A stretch of 64,000 nt of DNA from Hyposmocoma kahamanoa (lineage: Eukaryota > Arthropoda > Insecta > Lepidoptera > Cosmopterigidae): NCBI RefSeq assembly GCF_003589595.1, contig NW_020655294.1:67377-131376 (forward strand), in the 5' to 3' direction. Below, piece by piece: positions 10,990 through 23,729 of this stretch. The first letter of the stretch is position 1; each line of letters starts with the position of its first letter. A model generated the notes under the pieces. The model worked only from the letters and a program-made list of their open reading frames with translations. It was not told where the DNA came from and did not search any database. Position numbers and translations under genes: made by a program.

Positions 10990-11740
10990 TAGGCGCTATT
11001 TATAAAGCGCTAGTAAAACTATTAAGTATTTGTGAGGAGTATGCGATGACTCACGGTCTAACATATAACACAAATAAAAGCGAGCTTTTAGTGTTTAAAG
11101 CCGGTAACAAAGCCCTTGCTTCAATCCCTCCTATTTATTTGTGTGGTGCGCCTCTCAAGAGAGTAGCAAGGTTTAAATACCTAGGGCACTGGGTCACAGA
11201 AAATCTGCAGGATGATGTAGATATGGAGAGGGAGCGCAGAGCGTTGGCCGTACGTTGTAATATGTTGTCACGCAGGTTTGCGCGTTGTGAGGTTAATGTC
11301 AAAGCCACCCTTTTCAGGGCTTTTTGTCAGACCTTCTATACGTGCAGCCTGTGGACAAATTACACTAAAGCGACGGTCAATGCCCTGCGTGTCCAATACA
11401 ATAATGGTCTTAGGATGCTATTGGGGCTGCCACGATTTTGCAGCGCATCAGGTATGTTCGCGGACGCACGAATTGATAGCTTCAGCGCGATTATTCGGAA
11501 AAGAACCGCCTCCCTGATGCGTCGCGTGCGTGGCAGTTCCAATAGCCTAGTTCGTTTGATCTGGGAGAACCCTGTTAGTGAATTGTGGAAGCACTGGAAC
11601 TCAGTCCACATGGGTTCCAGGGGTTTAATTTATAAGTTATTGTAATATTTCGCAAATTTAGTACTAACATAGGTTGTAAGAATTTTTTTTGTAACTAACA
11701 CTAATATGGACTATGTCTGAAATAAACTTTTTTTTTTTTT
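10990..11740 (+). mobile_element. LINE reverse-transcriptase C-terminal fragment
   Basis: Open for about 215 codons to a stop at 11645. It reads S-I-C-E-E-Y-A-M-T-H-G-L-T-Y-N then N-K-S-E-L-L-V-F, F-K-Y-L-G-H, and Y-N-N-G-L-R-M-L-L-G-L-P. This is the region after the F-A-D-D motif (RT thumb and beyond) of a non-LTR retrotransposon. An AATAAA-like and poly-T/A-rich stretch follows. It is truncated at the 5' side with no RT core. Confidence 0.75.
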
Positions 11741-11764
11741 TTTAATAAAAATGAATCTTTATGC

Positions 11765-11935
11765 GTGAACAGTCACCCTTAGAGGTGGATTATTTTCTTC
11801 AAAATGAAATGGGACCCCTATGGAGGTACCCTCTTTTCCAACAAAAAAGAATCATGAAAATCGGTTCACAAATACGGAGTTATCATACACATACAGTCGA
11901 ATTGAGAACCTCCTCCTTTTTTGAAAACATTGTAA
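11765..11935 (+). mobile_element. LINE 3' UTR fragment
   Basis: It contains AAAATCGGTTCACAAATA, GAGTTATCATACA, and the CCTCCTCCTTTTTTGAA end common to RTE-like lepidopteran LINE 3' UTRs. A related piece lies in intron J at 60345-60525. Confidence 0.6.
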
Positions 11936-12788
11936 AATAAGCATGCATTGATTGACATTATGTCTAGTGTATATTAGCTTTCTGACTCTAATCATTTCTC
12001 TATATTTTTGAAATTGTAATCAAATTGTTAATTCGACATCTTACTGTCTCAAAGTCGTATGTTAAAACACAAAGTTATTGACATGGAACAAATAGATTGT
12101 ATACACAAATTTCACATCACATTTCCTTCATATTTACATTCTTTTACCTATTCTTAAAGTAATGTATCCAAAATAACACCCTTGATAAGAAATTTAAAAT
12201 AAATAAGATTTTTGCCATCTCCTGAACAATCACTCTTTATAAGATACGAGTTCGAGAAAGTAAGTCTACGATATGCTGTTCTTTTTGACAGGAAACTTTT
12301 GTACAAGCTGTGTTTTCACAATATAAAACATTTACTTATAAAGTGCTATACATTTACAAACAACACATATTATAAAGACCATTTTTAAGAATTTTAGGTC
12401 TAGGTCTAGGCCTTTTAGTAGTTAATCATTGTTTCTATGTTACTTGTTTGTTAAGTCCTCTAATTGGCCTAAACCCTCTCCTTAAAGAGACCCACTACTT
12501 AGACTCTTATCCCGCACTGGAATGTATATTAGTTTGGCCATGAATTATTAGAATCACTATGTTGCGTTTGACAATTTATTCAACGTAGTCATCAAACGGG
12601 CCAAATTAAAATTGTATCAATAATCAACAGACGTATATGATAATATTGAATGGAATGGAGGGAGCGAAAGGTATACCGTATGGTGCAGGCGTGTTGATAT
12701 TCTAGGAATACCATTAATATTATAACACCAATAACCATCTCTTATTACGACTAAGATTATCAAACATGTGTAATTAAGAAAGTATTTC
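11936..12788. other. intergenic, nothing recognised
   Basis: AT-rich sequence between the LINE tail and copy D, without supportable features. Confidence 0.4.
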
Positions 12789-14909
12789 CTACGATACCCA
12801 AAACAAAGAAATACTCTTATAAACACTTCTCGTATACTTGAGTTTCTTTTCATTAAGGAAAGCACAAAAGGCGCAGATTTCATCAGTGTTCGCGCTGGCA
12901 TTAGAGGCATGAAAACTGTAATGATTGTGCCATTTGAAAAAGTCGTAATATTTTTTCTTGTTGCACATAGTATCGTTCATTACCCTCGCCAGTTCACCAG
13001 GTCCTAAGCTTTCAGCATCTAAATATATTCCTTTAGGAATAAATCTGAAAAATATAAAATAAAATCAGTCCCATTTTTTAACTAAAATCTTACTATTACA
13101 CATCTCAGGCGTAAAAGATCAGAAACGTAGTTTGATAATGATAAATATTTGAACCCAGTTACTTTTAACAAAAAAAGAAATAAGCATCACACAACTGTAC
13201 CTGCAGCATCTCTTGGCGGATCAGTCAAATATAACTCATAATGATTCTGATCAATTCAATAACTATTATTGAAAATGGTTTAGCTATTTCTCTAACATAC
13301 GAGATCAATTTATACATCATAGAATATTATAATGCAATTTCCAAGGATGGTGGTAACAAATTAAAGTATCGGTCAGAGCTATCATGTTGGTCAAGTAATC
13401 AATGAGGTTGTTTGTATGAGGCACGATGGAACAATGATTAATCACAGATCGACAAGTTAACTGTAACTACTACGTTTAGACATATCAAACAAGATCAAAA
13501 TCTCAAAATAGACATGTGGTTTAGATCATTACATATGGAACAATCAATCTGCTTTAGACATAAGTTTATACTAAAGCATATTGATTGCAAATGCCCCAGA
13601 AAACTATATCCTGGTTCAGTAGTACAAGAGTTCTTTGTGAATAGTTCGTCCAGGGTAGTACTGCCACCTTACCTATTTCTGCCGCCAAACAGTAATATCA
13701 GCATTACTGTGGTCCGGTTTTGAAGAGTTAAGGGTGCAGGTGAAATTATAGGCTCATGGAACTTGTCAACGTATGTCTAAGGGTGACGGACGCTGTGGCA
13801 GTGCCACTTAGATCTTTGCGTTTTAAGACTTTGAGTGGCACTGCAACTGTTATAGACAGCCGTGTCGCTGACCACCAAGCCCACGAGTTGTTCGATCCGT
13901 CACTTTTTCTGATCATAAAAACATCGGCAGCTCGGATATGAGAATCAACATTGTGATTACTTTTATAATTTACATGCAAGAAAAGAAGAAACCTGGTATA
14001 ATTTGCTCCTCCGTAAACTATAGGCACCGTATAGTGTTCCAAAGCTGTCAAAACCTTTTCAGTGACGTAGTCTTCCGACATTGAATTCTCAAACGCCAAA
14101 TAAAAATAATAATCTTTCTCTACAAAGGCATGACATTCTTCCATTTTATATTTGGGACAGTGAAACTCGCCACAGCGTCCAAATGTATCAATGCTTAGGT
14201 TATAATGCTGCAATTCGTCTTGTAAGCTGTTTACAAACTTTTCACGTTCACTCGGTGTTGGGCAGTCTGTTGCAAACCACGCAGCTGCTTTTTTTTTACT
14301 CTGCAACTTCTTTTCAATGTGCTTACTAGTTGGTGTCATGTCATTGATATCCATCCAATTCATATCTTTCTTAGGTCCTATGACTTTACCTACTTTGTTC
14401 CTTATTATAAAATATTTCATCGTAACATCAGAATCCAATTTATAAGTCCAAGTATAGTTAAAAAAATTATTGTAGTGTCTATGTATTGCGTAGAGTGCAG
14501 GAGGTTCGTCACTTACGAAAAAGTAATTTTGATCTTCCGATCGATTACGTGGTTTATTCTCTTCAATTAATTTAACAGGATCTAAGGGATAGGTATATCG
14601 GTCGAGTGGAAACGTCATTTTGGCCAGAGTTACTACATTAAACAATATTACGTCAAATTCTCTTACATCTGTGAATAAGTTTCTGTTGCTGGTTATAAAG
14701 CAGTTTTGGAAGCGACAGGACATGTTTTTAAAGTATTCTTGCCCTGTTCCCATGTACATGAATGGAGAAATCGTTGGGTCTGTCCAAATCAGTATATAAA
14801 TCAGATTATTTGCATTTTCTTTTGTTTTATTTTCCACTAATACAGGCATCAAATAGAAGAATAAGACAATTTTAAATTTTTTTTCACTTTTAACTTTTTG
14901 TTTAATCAT
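12789..14909 (-). CDS. alpha-1,3-fucosyltransferase (GT10), copy D, two exons
   Basis: Exon 1 is 14909-13993 and exon 2 is 13044-12789 (1173 nt, 390 residues), the longest copy here. A basic N-terminus precedes a hydrophobic helix at residues about 13-23. The extra length is an insertion of about 14 residues before the R-S-E-D-Q motif, absent from other copies. Landmarks: F-Q-N-C-F-I-T, F-F-N-Y-T-W-T-Y-K-L-D-S-D, V-I-G-P, A-A-A-W-F-A-T-D-C, I-D-T-F-G-R-C-G. The donor block (residues about 267-306) reads F-E-N-S-M-S-E-D-Y-V-T-E-K: contacts kept, Cys replaced by Ser. Exon 2 begins F-I-P-K-G-I-Y-L-D-A and has C-A-F-C. The 948-bp intron contains a near-complete R1 repeat. A longer exon 1 reading that runs through this repeat is not credible, since all copies splice at the same codon. 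Confidence 0.9.
13622..13915 (+). repeat. interspersed repeat family R1, near full length, in intron D
   Basis: It shows the complete order of family landmarks, from GTTCGTCCAGGGTAGTACTG to the CCGTGTCGCTGACCACCA-type tail. It is one of the clearest copies and can define the consensus. Confidence 0.75.
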
Positions 14910-17734
14910 TTTTATAGGTACGGTTTTGTGTTTCTCACTTTGACTTTCTTTCTTTTGAACCGTTTCACATCTTTCTGTGTAAATATTATGACAAAATCTA
15001 TTTTAGTATTCTTTTCTAAATTGAACTAGGTATGTAAGGAATGTTATTGTCATTGTAAAGTAATTACCAAGTTTTCGTTTCATAGCTAAAAATATTAATT
15101 TTGCTTTTGTACTACGTTAAATACAATGTAATACTGTCTTTGAAACAATATACCAATACATCTATTCTGTTTCTAGAATTGGACTATAGTTTAGTATTTT
15201 GAATTAAAAGACGACAAATTGAATGACAATGTCATTTGACTGGTACTAACGTGTAATGCACGTAAAGAAAAGGACTACATCATAGTATTTTTTATTATTG
15301 AACTTAGAACAAAACAGTTTGGTTACTTATTTAATTTGGGAACTCTGAAACAGTAATAATAATAATGTGAAAGAAAACCACATCTATTACCTGGTCTCAA
15401 ACTAGGGAATTCCCTGTATTATGAGTACCACAGCAACGGAATTCACCTTGGGACACTCCCCAGAACAACCAGACTAGAACTTAGAAAAGTTTATTTCCCA
15501 AATTGGTTATACCGATTAAATTGAACCCGGGTTCTCTTCATCCAGGACCCATAGTGCAAAAAAAGGTTGCGTCGTCGGTGTGTACGAAACGTTTGGTCTT
15601 ATAATCACAATCATCAACACACTTATACAACCTACGACTAGGCATGAATCTTCTCTTAGACAAGGGTTTAGGCCATAGCCCGCCACGGTGGCCAAATGCG
15701 AGTTGGGGACTTCCACGGAAGAAAAAAAAACAATAGAAATGCCTTATACTTCGGTTACTATCAGCTGTCACCATAACGCACACAAACACATTTGTTTATC
15801 ATTATAAACTCTATGAAATCTTGATAATGATTGGTCGTAGTTTCTAATTTAAAAAGATGTAACAAATTCTGGATTGTTAATATAATTTAAACTTTACCCA
15901 GTCGTCATATCGTTGAAAGTTTTGTACCTTTACTAACGTGCTTGTTAATCGTATGGCCAGTAGCTGAATTACTAACATCTGAAGAAATAGAAAGTAGTAA
16001 TATCTTCTCGACAACAGATGTCATATTTAACGTACACGTTGCGTAATGAACATTATTTCAATCAATTAAGTTTAAATCTAACAAAACACTCATGACGCAT
16101 TTTTTCGCTACTAACGTGGAAAATTTACCTTGTTCTCCAAAAGGTAAACCATATTGCATTGGATTAATGTTTAATTTCGTTTGCTATAGTACAAAAAATC
16201 AATTCGATGAACAGAAAATGGTCAAATTTGTTCAAATGAGATTTACCGATGATATGAAATACAACCACGGGTAATGTTTTTGGTGCGCTCCAAAACAGCA
16301 CAATAAGGCATTAGACAATTTGCATGACAGAATGACACAATCACACCGTGCAACGCGAAAATGGCAGACTGAGCTCAAGTATGGACAACTGTCCATACTG
16401 TGGTCCCGCGTTCGATGCTAACATGATGCTAACTAACCACTTCTACTAATATTTGTTGTACTGTGGAGACTTCACACGGTTTTCGAGTGTCCAAGACGTC
16501 CAAGTTTCATCCCGATGTTTTCCTCTAACGAAATGTTCATAGTTTTCAAATTAAAGTTAGCACATAAATTCCGAAAACTCGGAACTGCAAGCGAGCCCGC
16601 ATTCGGATCCGCGGTATCTGCTTGAGAGGCGGTACGTCAAACCATCGGTCTACAATTCAATAATACGATTGAAGAGATTGAACCAAAACAGTGTCAATTT
16701 GATAGCATCTAATATGTTTATTACTGTTCCTTGTTTAATTTTCTTGGCGTATAGTATGTAACTTTTATTCGCAAGAGAACATTTTTTTTTAATTTTAAAC
16801 ATAGAAAGCAACTCAAGCTTACACACTTGACCTTTTTTTATCACAAACTGTAGAGTTAAATATAAACGTAAGCTCGAGAGACGTTATACGAGCTCTAGGA
16901 CATCTTCGTCTGATTTACACTACATTACAAGGTTTAGTTAATTAACTAAATGCAAACAAACCTCAATGAGATATTTCATAGATATCACCTGGTTACTTAT
17001 TGTAAAATTATAATGAACGTTTGAAAATGGTACTTAATATTATAGGTAGCATAATATTTTCGTTTAATAGACAACATTTCGAACTACTTGTTCAAAATAC
17101 TACTAAATACTTAAATTTAAACGACATTGATTAAATATTTAAATAGCGATATTTCCTACGATAAACAACTTAAAATTCAGCCCATAGAAAGATTGATAGC
17201 TAATAACCTGCGACCAAATTAAAGAGTACGGCAATAATACGGTGTATGGAACTCCGTACTAAAAATTATATTTGACTAGTTAACCCGACGCCATTGTAAA
17301 TGCGTATGCTTTACTTGCAAGTGACAGTTGAAGTTTGTTTACTTTGAGTCATATACCTAAATCTTTGTACCATTGGTGGTTATTTACTTAAAATTTTTGG
17401 TTATTATTTTAATTCCATTGTACGGTGCAATACCGTACATTGTGTTTATGCAGCATTTTGCATATTCATGCGACATTTAGTTATAATTTATTTTTAGTTT
17501 ACAATCAGCTATCTCTTTTATAATCAGATATATATAGTGTACTTTTTACGCATCTATTATTATAGTATATTATTATTGATTAAAAATCAAAACTAATGAG
17601 CATTCCTTAAAGTTTTTATACTATCATTTGTTCGTGAATGGAGCACCGTACATCTTTATGGTCCTTCGAGCCGGATTTACCGGTGGAACACGTATAAAAG
17701 TATTTGAAATTAATATTTTTTGTGAAATTACTCC
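14910..17734. other. intergenic between copies D and E, degraded repeats
   Basis: No gene seen. The stretch 15375-15500 carries a CTGGTCTCAAACTAGG word also found at about 45020, and 15590-15720 looks like an old LINE tail (CCGCCACGGTGGCC). The stretch 16480-16560 has another LINE-tail word (CATCCCGATGTTTTCCT). Confidence 0.4.
16575..16660 (-). repeat. tRNA-like SINE head (CTCAAGC loop type)
   Basis: On the minus strand it contains CCGCCTCTCAAGCAGA, identical in its core to the modules at 5.6 and 53.8 kb, followed by a weak B-box-like GATCCGAATGC. Confidence 0.5.
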
Positions 17735-18114
17735 ACTAGTTTGTTATAATTATTAATACAAAGATTGAACACTCAGAAAAAAATCCCGGCCGGATTCGAA
17801 CCGACGTCTTTTAGCTTACCGTGCCAGACGCTATACCAACTAAGCCACGGAACGAACCAGCGGACCTCACGAATTTTTCTATATGCTTGCGTCGTGTCTT
17901 TGTGTTTGGTTTTTTCAACGACTTTTTTTGTCGTAACGCCACCTATGAGAAATTTATGAAAGATTTATCACCCAGTTAGTACCTTTACAGTTACCAGTCC
18001 TGGCGAGAGATGTCGCTATTCGCTGTATTTAAAATTTTTATTGAATTGATATTCAATTATTAAGATCGAAGAATATTTTTCTAAGTGTTCGATCTTTGTA
18101 TTAATAATTATAAC
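17735..18114. mobile_element. foldback MITE with tRNA-like arm
   Basis: The left end (GTTATAATTATTAATACAAA then GATTGAACACTCAG) is the inverted complement of the right end (AAGTGTTCGATCTTTGTATT then AATAATTATAAC). Inside the left arm, minus strand, is a tRNA-like stretch with A-box TGGCTTAGTTGG and B-box GGTTCGAATCC. Relatives lie at 26645-26963 and 58808-59045, with an end fragment at 41155-41215. Confidence 0.65.
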
Positions 18115-18539
18115 GTATAAAAGTAATTGTTATTTTGATAGAAAATGTTAATATTCGGGTTATCTATTATTAAATTATCGAAATTACTTTAAAAATATTA
18201 GTAATGGCATATACAGTCGGTTTTTGTCGACGTTTGCAGAAACACTGCATTGTTGCAACAGTGGTGCGGCAGCCGCGCTTCAGTAAGTTTTAGTTCACTA
18301 ATTGTGACTGCAAGACAGTCACGAATTGATGCCCACTTTAGAAGCAAAAAAGACGAGACAGGCCATCAAAAGCGAAACGAGTACTTACTAGCGAGCTGTA
18401 ACCGTAACATTTATGATACCAAAAATCATAATGTGTAGGTTCACGAGCTTGCAGCGAGCTGAACACTTGCGGTTCTCAGAGAGCTGACGCTAACCAAGTA
18501 CTTTTTCCGGCGAGTGAAGTCTGTTTCACGAGTACACAC
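18115..18539. other. intergenic, nothing recognised
   Basis: AT-rich, then a more balanced segment around 18200-18540 with no convincing exon. Confidence 0.35.
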
Positions 18540-18770
18540 TAGTACCTCGTGACTGTAATAAGTAACAGCTCAAAGGTAGAGCGATGATAATGCAGAAATG
18601 GCAGGAACGCCATGGCCAAGACTTGGAAGAAGTTGGAGGAGGTTTTCACCACTAAAGGCGACCCTAACACATTACTAACTATAAATTAAGACAATACTAA
18701 CCATACCAACAAACAATAAGCTATAAGTAAATAAGTAAAATAATAAACTGTAAGTATTGCATTTATATTG
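18540..18770 (+). mobile_element. probable LINE 3' end
   Basis: GGAACGCCATGGCCAAGACT, GAAGTTGGAGGAGG and CACCACTAAAGGCGACCCTA resemble the 3' coding and UTR junction of RTE-like LINEs in moths. It is heavily decayed. Confidence 0.45.
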
Positions 18771-19890
18771 TAAGGGATGAATGTAGCCGCTTCAACTAGC
18801 CGACCCTTCACTTCGAAACTCGAGCGGCGGCAATCTGCTAAGGGAAAAAGCAATCCCCATGTGCATGTCTATGAAGTTGTAAAACCGCAGAGGTAGACGA
18901 ACCGGTACCACGAGCACGGCTTCTCAAAGATGAAGAAGAGGAAGAGGAAGCCTACCAGCCGTAACCACGTTGGCACTGCACCGACAGGACCGAACTTTCT
19001 CCATCGTCTAGCCATACCAACGACGCTGCTGCACATGTCGCGACTGCATTTCTCGACGAAGTCTGTGGAGGTAGTGGAGTATATCACAACATGAATTTTA
19101 ATTCGTTTTTGGTGAGAGTGCACACCGACCATCTGTCGATCTTCATGAAGGAGGACTTTTGGCAGATGGGAGATATATCGGCGATTCCGCTGCCGGTTAC
19201 TTGACACCATATTGCGCCAATTTGTATAGATTTGTTATTTAGTAAAAATCGTTTTTATTACTATTGTATTTACGTTAGACTTTATTATATAAGTCATGTG
19301 GAATGAATTAAATAAATAAATAAAATAAAATAAATAAATATTGGAAATGAATTGTGATTAGCACAGGTGTTGGGTTGTTATATTTATGTAAGTGCATGTT
19401 GTTAAGAAATACGTTTATTGTTTGTTTGTTTAATACTCGTGTATGATTTGTCGAAAGCTGTAGGTGGAAACCTGTAATTGGCTTTATGTTTATGTTCCTG
19501 TTTTTATTAAATGTAAGAAGCTGTTGGTTTTTCATGAATGAATGAATAAACAAACAAACAAACCAACGTTTTGGGCCCTTTATTGGTTCTATAGTCACGG
19601 TTGACCTAAGAACTCGATGAATAAATTTATTTAAAAAAATCTGACTGCAACAGTGACGCGCGTGTCGTTACAGTGGTGCTGCAACTGCACTTCTAAATAT
19701 TGTACAAAAAATAGTAGTAGTGGCATGGCTGCAACGCTACGGTAGCGATAATGTAGCACTTCTATAAGCGTCTAATTTGAAAGTACCCTCACAACAAACA
19801 TAAGGATAAAAAATTATAAACGTGTATTTTTATCTGAAAAACTTTAATTCAATTCTTGTTTAAAGCACGAATAGTTTCGCATCGTTCTAT
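18771..19890. other. intergenic, repeat-like; no gene recognised
   Basis: The stretch 18835-19215 is GC-richer and has a 113-codon minus-strand opening with no recognisable family. The stretch 19545-19620 carries the CCAACGTTTTGGGCCCTTTA and GGTCACGGTTGAC-like words of the long-TIR MITE found complete at 27.5 kb. Confidence 0.4.
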
Positions 19891-22049
19891 TTACGACCAA
19901 AACTTATCAATGTATGTGTAAACAGTTGTTTTATAAAAATGCTTATGATCATTGAGAAAAGCACAAAATTCACATACTTCATCTGTTTCAGCACTCTCAT
20001 TGGTGAAATGGTAACTGTAAACATCGTGCCACTTAAAAAAATCATAGTACTTGTCCTTATTCATTATATAATCGTACATCGTTTTCGCCATTTCTTTCGG
20101 TTTTATGGTACTAGCATCTAAGTATATTCCCTTAGGCATGAATCTGTAAAATGTGTAAAAAAATCTTTTTATAATATCACGACGAGACAAACAAGTCGAA
20201 CTTACCTCGCGGTAAGCGACACGCCTAAACATAGCAGTGGTAAAAAATGCTACTCACGTACATACTACACACTCACAAAGATCAGGGGGTATACTCTCGA
20301 TCTCCGTCTGAATCAATTACTGTCAAATAAGTAATATTCGACAAAATTAAAAGACAAGTATCAAGTATGAAGCTTCATTCGCATCACGCGTCTTTTCATT
20401 TGGTCAAGTATTGCTTATTTGGCAGCAATTGTTTCGGACGGATGTCGGACGAACATCGAGAGTAAACCCCCTGAGAATCACTGTCTCCACATCTGTCATC
20501 CTGTTTCACCAGCGCCCTGAGTGCGCATTCGCATTATATCGTAACGTGTTACTTATCATTGTCGTGAATGTTTATTTTATCGTAGAACGACTTTCGTGTC
20601 TAGCTGTTTCCTCTAGATCGTGACGACAATTTATCGGTTCACGACAGCCGCTTTGTCGTTTGTACTATAAAATCGTTTGAAGCTGCGATTGTCTGTCATC
20701 ATATCTTTATCGTCTGACTGTCTTTCTTGCTACCCATTGCCACGACAGTCTGCAGTCGTAATGTCAAAAAAGTAATGTCGTAAACGATAGGTAATCGTGT
20801 TGTACTTACTATATATGAACAACTTCATTTAACTATCTGTTATCACGACATAATGGAACGCGCCCTTACCCTTCAAAGCCGGAACGCAGTTATGTTCAAA
20901 TTACTGCTTGGCGGCAGAAATAAGTGAGTTGCATTTTATAAAAACCAGTTTTTAAATACAAATACTGAAAGTCGACCAGTCACTAGGGAGATATGATGTT
21001 GTAAAAAGGCGGTCAGATACTCCCTTTTACAGAATATGACGTCAACCTTAAAAGATCTGATCAAACCAATGAATCCAGATCATACATTTGTATGAGTGAC
21101 GCGTTGGTTTTACAGGCATTTTAACAGCTTTACTTTAGTGTCAAGGATTTACAAAAGTAACCTACCTATCGTAATTTGCACCTCCATAAACCACTGGTAC
21201 TGCAAAATTCTTTAATGGGATTAACAACTCTTCAGTGACATAGTCTTCGCTCATGATACTCTCAAAAGCCAAATAAAAATAATAATTTGATTGTAACAAA
21301 ACGAGACATTCTTTGAAGCTGTTATTGGGGCATGTTAAATTTCCACATTTTCCATAGATGTCGACGTTTTGATTATAATCCTTTAATGCGTCGTTTAATT
21401 TTTTTACGTATTCCTCGCGTTTACTTGAAGTGTTACAGTCTGAAGCAAACCACGCCGCAGCTTTTGTTTTGTTCCCTAATTTTATTTTGATATCGTCATT
21501 TATGGGTTTCGAGTAACCAACGACATCAATCCAACGTACAGGTCCATCTGTTCCTTCTAGGTCTTTTGCAGGTCCTATAACTTCATTATCTTTTTTGGTT
21601 TTTACTATTAAATTTCTCAAAATGACATCTGAGTTCAATTTGTACGTCCAGGTGAAATTGAAAACATCATCATAGTTTGAACTTACCCCATAGACTGAAG
21701 GTGGTTCATCGCTCACAAATACATACTTTTGTTGATCTGACCTTTCCACTGGTAGTGTAACACCTGGAAGATCAGCTACATGGAATAAAATGGCGTCATA
21801 TAATTTAATGTCTTCGACATAAGTAAGGTTTTTGATAAAATGACAGTTTTGGTATTGGCAATTCTTTGTCTTAGCTAATACCTCTTCCGTTGTTAGGTAC
21901 GCAAAAGGTCTTCTGTCTGGATTTGTATATACTAGTACATAAAATTGTTTATTGTACGGCCAAAAGTCGTTGCTTTCGACCGCCATGATTTCAGAAATGA
22001 ACAGTAATTTTATTAACAAAAAAAATATTTTCATGACGTCAATATTCAT
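19891..22049 (-). CDS. alpha-1,3-fucosyltransferase-like (GT10), copy E, divergent, two exons
   Basis: Exon 1 is 22049-21166 and exon 2 is 20143-19891 (1137 nt, 378 residues). A second Met at residue 6 starts a typical signal peptide (residues 6-20). This is the most divergent copy: V-L-V-Y-T-N-P replaces the I-L-I-W-T block, and an extra 6-8 residues sit after V-I-G-P. The donor block (residues about 256-295) reads F-E-S-I-M-S-E-D-Y-V-T-E-E. Relative to F-E-N-S...V-T-E-K, Asn becomes Ser and Lys becomes Glu (residue 274), two positions that contact GDP-fucose in H. pylori FucT. The reading frame, splice sites (donor GTAGGT, acceptor TTTTACAG), V-D-I-Y-G-K-C-G and exon 2 C-E-F-C are intact. 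So the copy is not a simple pseudogene but is probably catalytically impaired or altered. Confidence 0.88.
20283..20473. mobile_element. MITE with about 40-bp inverted ends, intron E
   Basis: The left end CAGGGGGTATACTCTCGAT matches the inverted right end (ATCGAGAGTAAACCCCCTG) with few mismatches, and homology continues inward (CCGTCTGAA / TTTCGGACGG). Confidence 0.6.
20518..20935. repeat. possible TIR element plus R1 fragment, intron E
   Basis: About 20520-20870 shows imperfect inverted ends (GCGCATTCGCATTATATCGT versus inverted TCACGACATAATGGAACGCG). Immediately after, 20865-20935 is a minus-strand R1 fragment (CCTTCAAAGCCGGAACGCAG, GCTTGGCGGCAGAAAT). Confidence 0.45.
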
Positions 22050-23384
22050 TTTCGAATTCCAAATAATTTTGCTTTGGCTTTAATGCTTTTAATTAGTTTA
22101 TTCCTGGTCTTTTGTGCGTATTGTCTGAACTAATACGTTATAAAAACTGTTTTGTAACCTAGATCTACTTACATTAAGAGAGGAATGCTGTCCATTGTAA
22201 GTTTTTAGTTGATTGATAAATTCCTTTTGAAACAACTTACAATAGAACAACTAAAACAAATTAATCTATTGTTCTTAAACTGTTGTGCAAAATGTTTAGT
22301 GACACGTTTTCACAGGTTTAACAAGATTTCATTAGTTTAATACCTGAGTCGAGAAGGGTGACGCCTTTCTATGATTGTCGTTTTTTTCTCATGCGTGTAT
22401 GTGAACTTCATAATTTTTCATTTCAATTCTAATCCTTGTACTCGGGCTTCAATTATTCATTTTTTGTGTGTTTTTAGCTATGACTGAATATCAGCGAGGG
22501 CAACATGCTTTATAGTGATTAAATCTTGTATTTTAGTCAGAGACCTATTTGATATGTTTGTCCTTTATTATTTCTTCATATATTATATTTTATATCAAAT
22601 AAACTATTTCTAACTCCCGACGCAAGGACAGGGGGATTAAAAGTTTGAAACCTTAGTCTGAGTATCTGTGTGTCTGTCTATAGCATCGCATCTCCCAAAC
22701 GGCTTTTTATTATATGAATGCTAATTTAATCGGGGTGGTTCTTATATGTGTCTGGTGCCATTCGTTCAAAGTTCAAAGTTCGCTTAAAGTTCATCGGCTC
22801 TTTTCCCAGTTAGTATAGGGATATCAGACCTAAGATCAATATTTATTTTACTTCCTTCTGATCTTCCGTTTGACAGACTTGATATTTGGTATACTATGGA
22901 AATCCAATCACATTACAATAATAATATTAACTTTTAACCGATACTGCAACCAACAATCTGCCGACCACCCAACTCCTCAGCTACTTTATACCGTAACTCT
23001 GCTTATTAAATTGGTCTGAACGAGTAATTACTTTACAGATAGTGATTTTATTGACGTTTGCAGTACACAATTTTGTGTCGAGGTTTTAAATAGGTTAAGA
23101 AATGTAACCTTAATTTCTAGACAACAAAGTTTTTCTTTTGAGCTTAAAGTTAAATTTATCCTTTATCCGCAATATTTATTAAACTAGGGATTAGAATACG
23201 AAATAAGTAATAAAAAATAAAATGTCTCTTTTATTTTTTTATTTAATAGTAAAGGAAGATACAAACAAGTAGTACTCCTGGTGGTCAGATATACTCATGA
23301 CAATGCTGTAACAGACAAATATTTCAATTGCAGAGATCGATAGATAGGACATAAAGGTGTCCCTTGTCAAATTTGAGCCTGTGA
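22050..23384. other. intergenic with one LINE 3' UTR piece
   Basis: The stretch 22615-22810 (CTCCCGACGCAAGGACAGGG, GTGTGTCTGTCTATAGCATC) resembles the 3' UTR of a widespread lepidopteran LINE. The rest is AT-rich without recognisable features. Confidence 0.45.
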
Positions 23385-23475
23385 TACCTGCATTATTACC
23401 CTTCAAAACAGGAATGCAGTAATCACATTACAATTTGGCGGTAGAAGTAGGAAACTCTTTCACAAGAAGTTCTAC
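23385..23475 (-). repeat. interspersed repeat family R1, fragment
   Basis: Central segment of the family: CCCTTCAAAACAGGAATGCA, TTTGGCGGTAGAAGTAGG, CTTTCACAAGAAGTTCTACT. Confidence 0.55.
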
Positions 23476-23729
23476 TACTACTATAGAATGATTGAATGGA
23501 TTGAATAGGAGACAAATTCTTTCAATAAATGATAAATGATTTAGCGTTGATACGGTCGAGTTGCCGATGGATCCGATAGGTACTAATACCGATGACTGCA
23601 CGTACCAAGGTGTCAAACTCTAGTAATATGACAACACAATAATAGTATTAGTTTTTATAACTTTTACATTTTTGATTTATTATTCAATGTTTTTGCTACT
23701 ATATTTGTCAAACAGCCGCAGCAGAGATC

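Noticed and set aside
13746..13992. Extension of copy D exon 1 past the conserved splice point
   Set aside because: The extra residues are translated intron and R1 repeat; all copies splice at the same codon.
18869..19210. 113-residue minus-strand protein
   Set aside because: No recognisable family, no landmarks and a repeat-like setting; not supportable as a gene.
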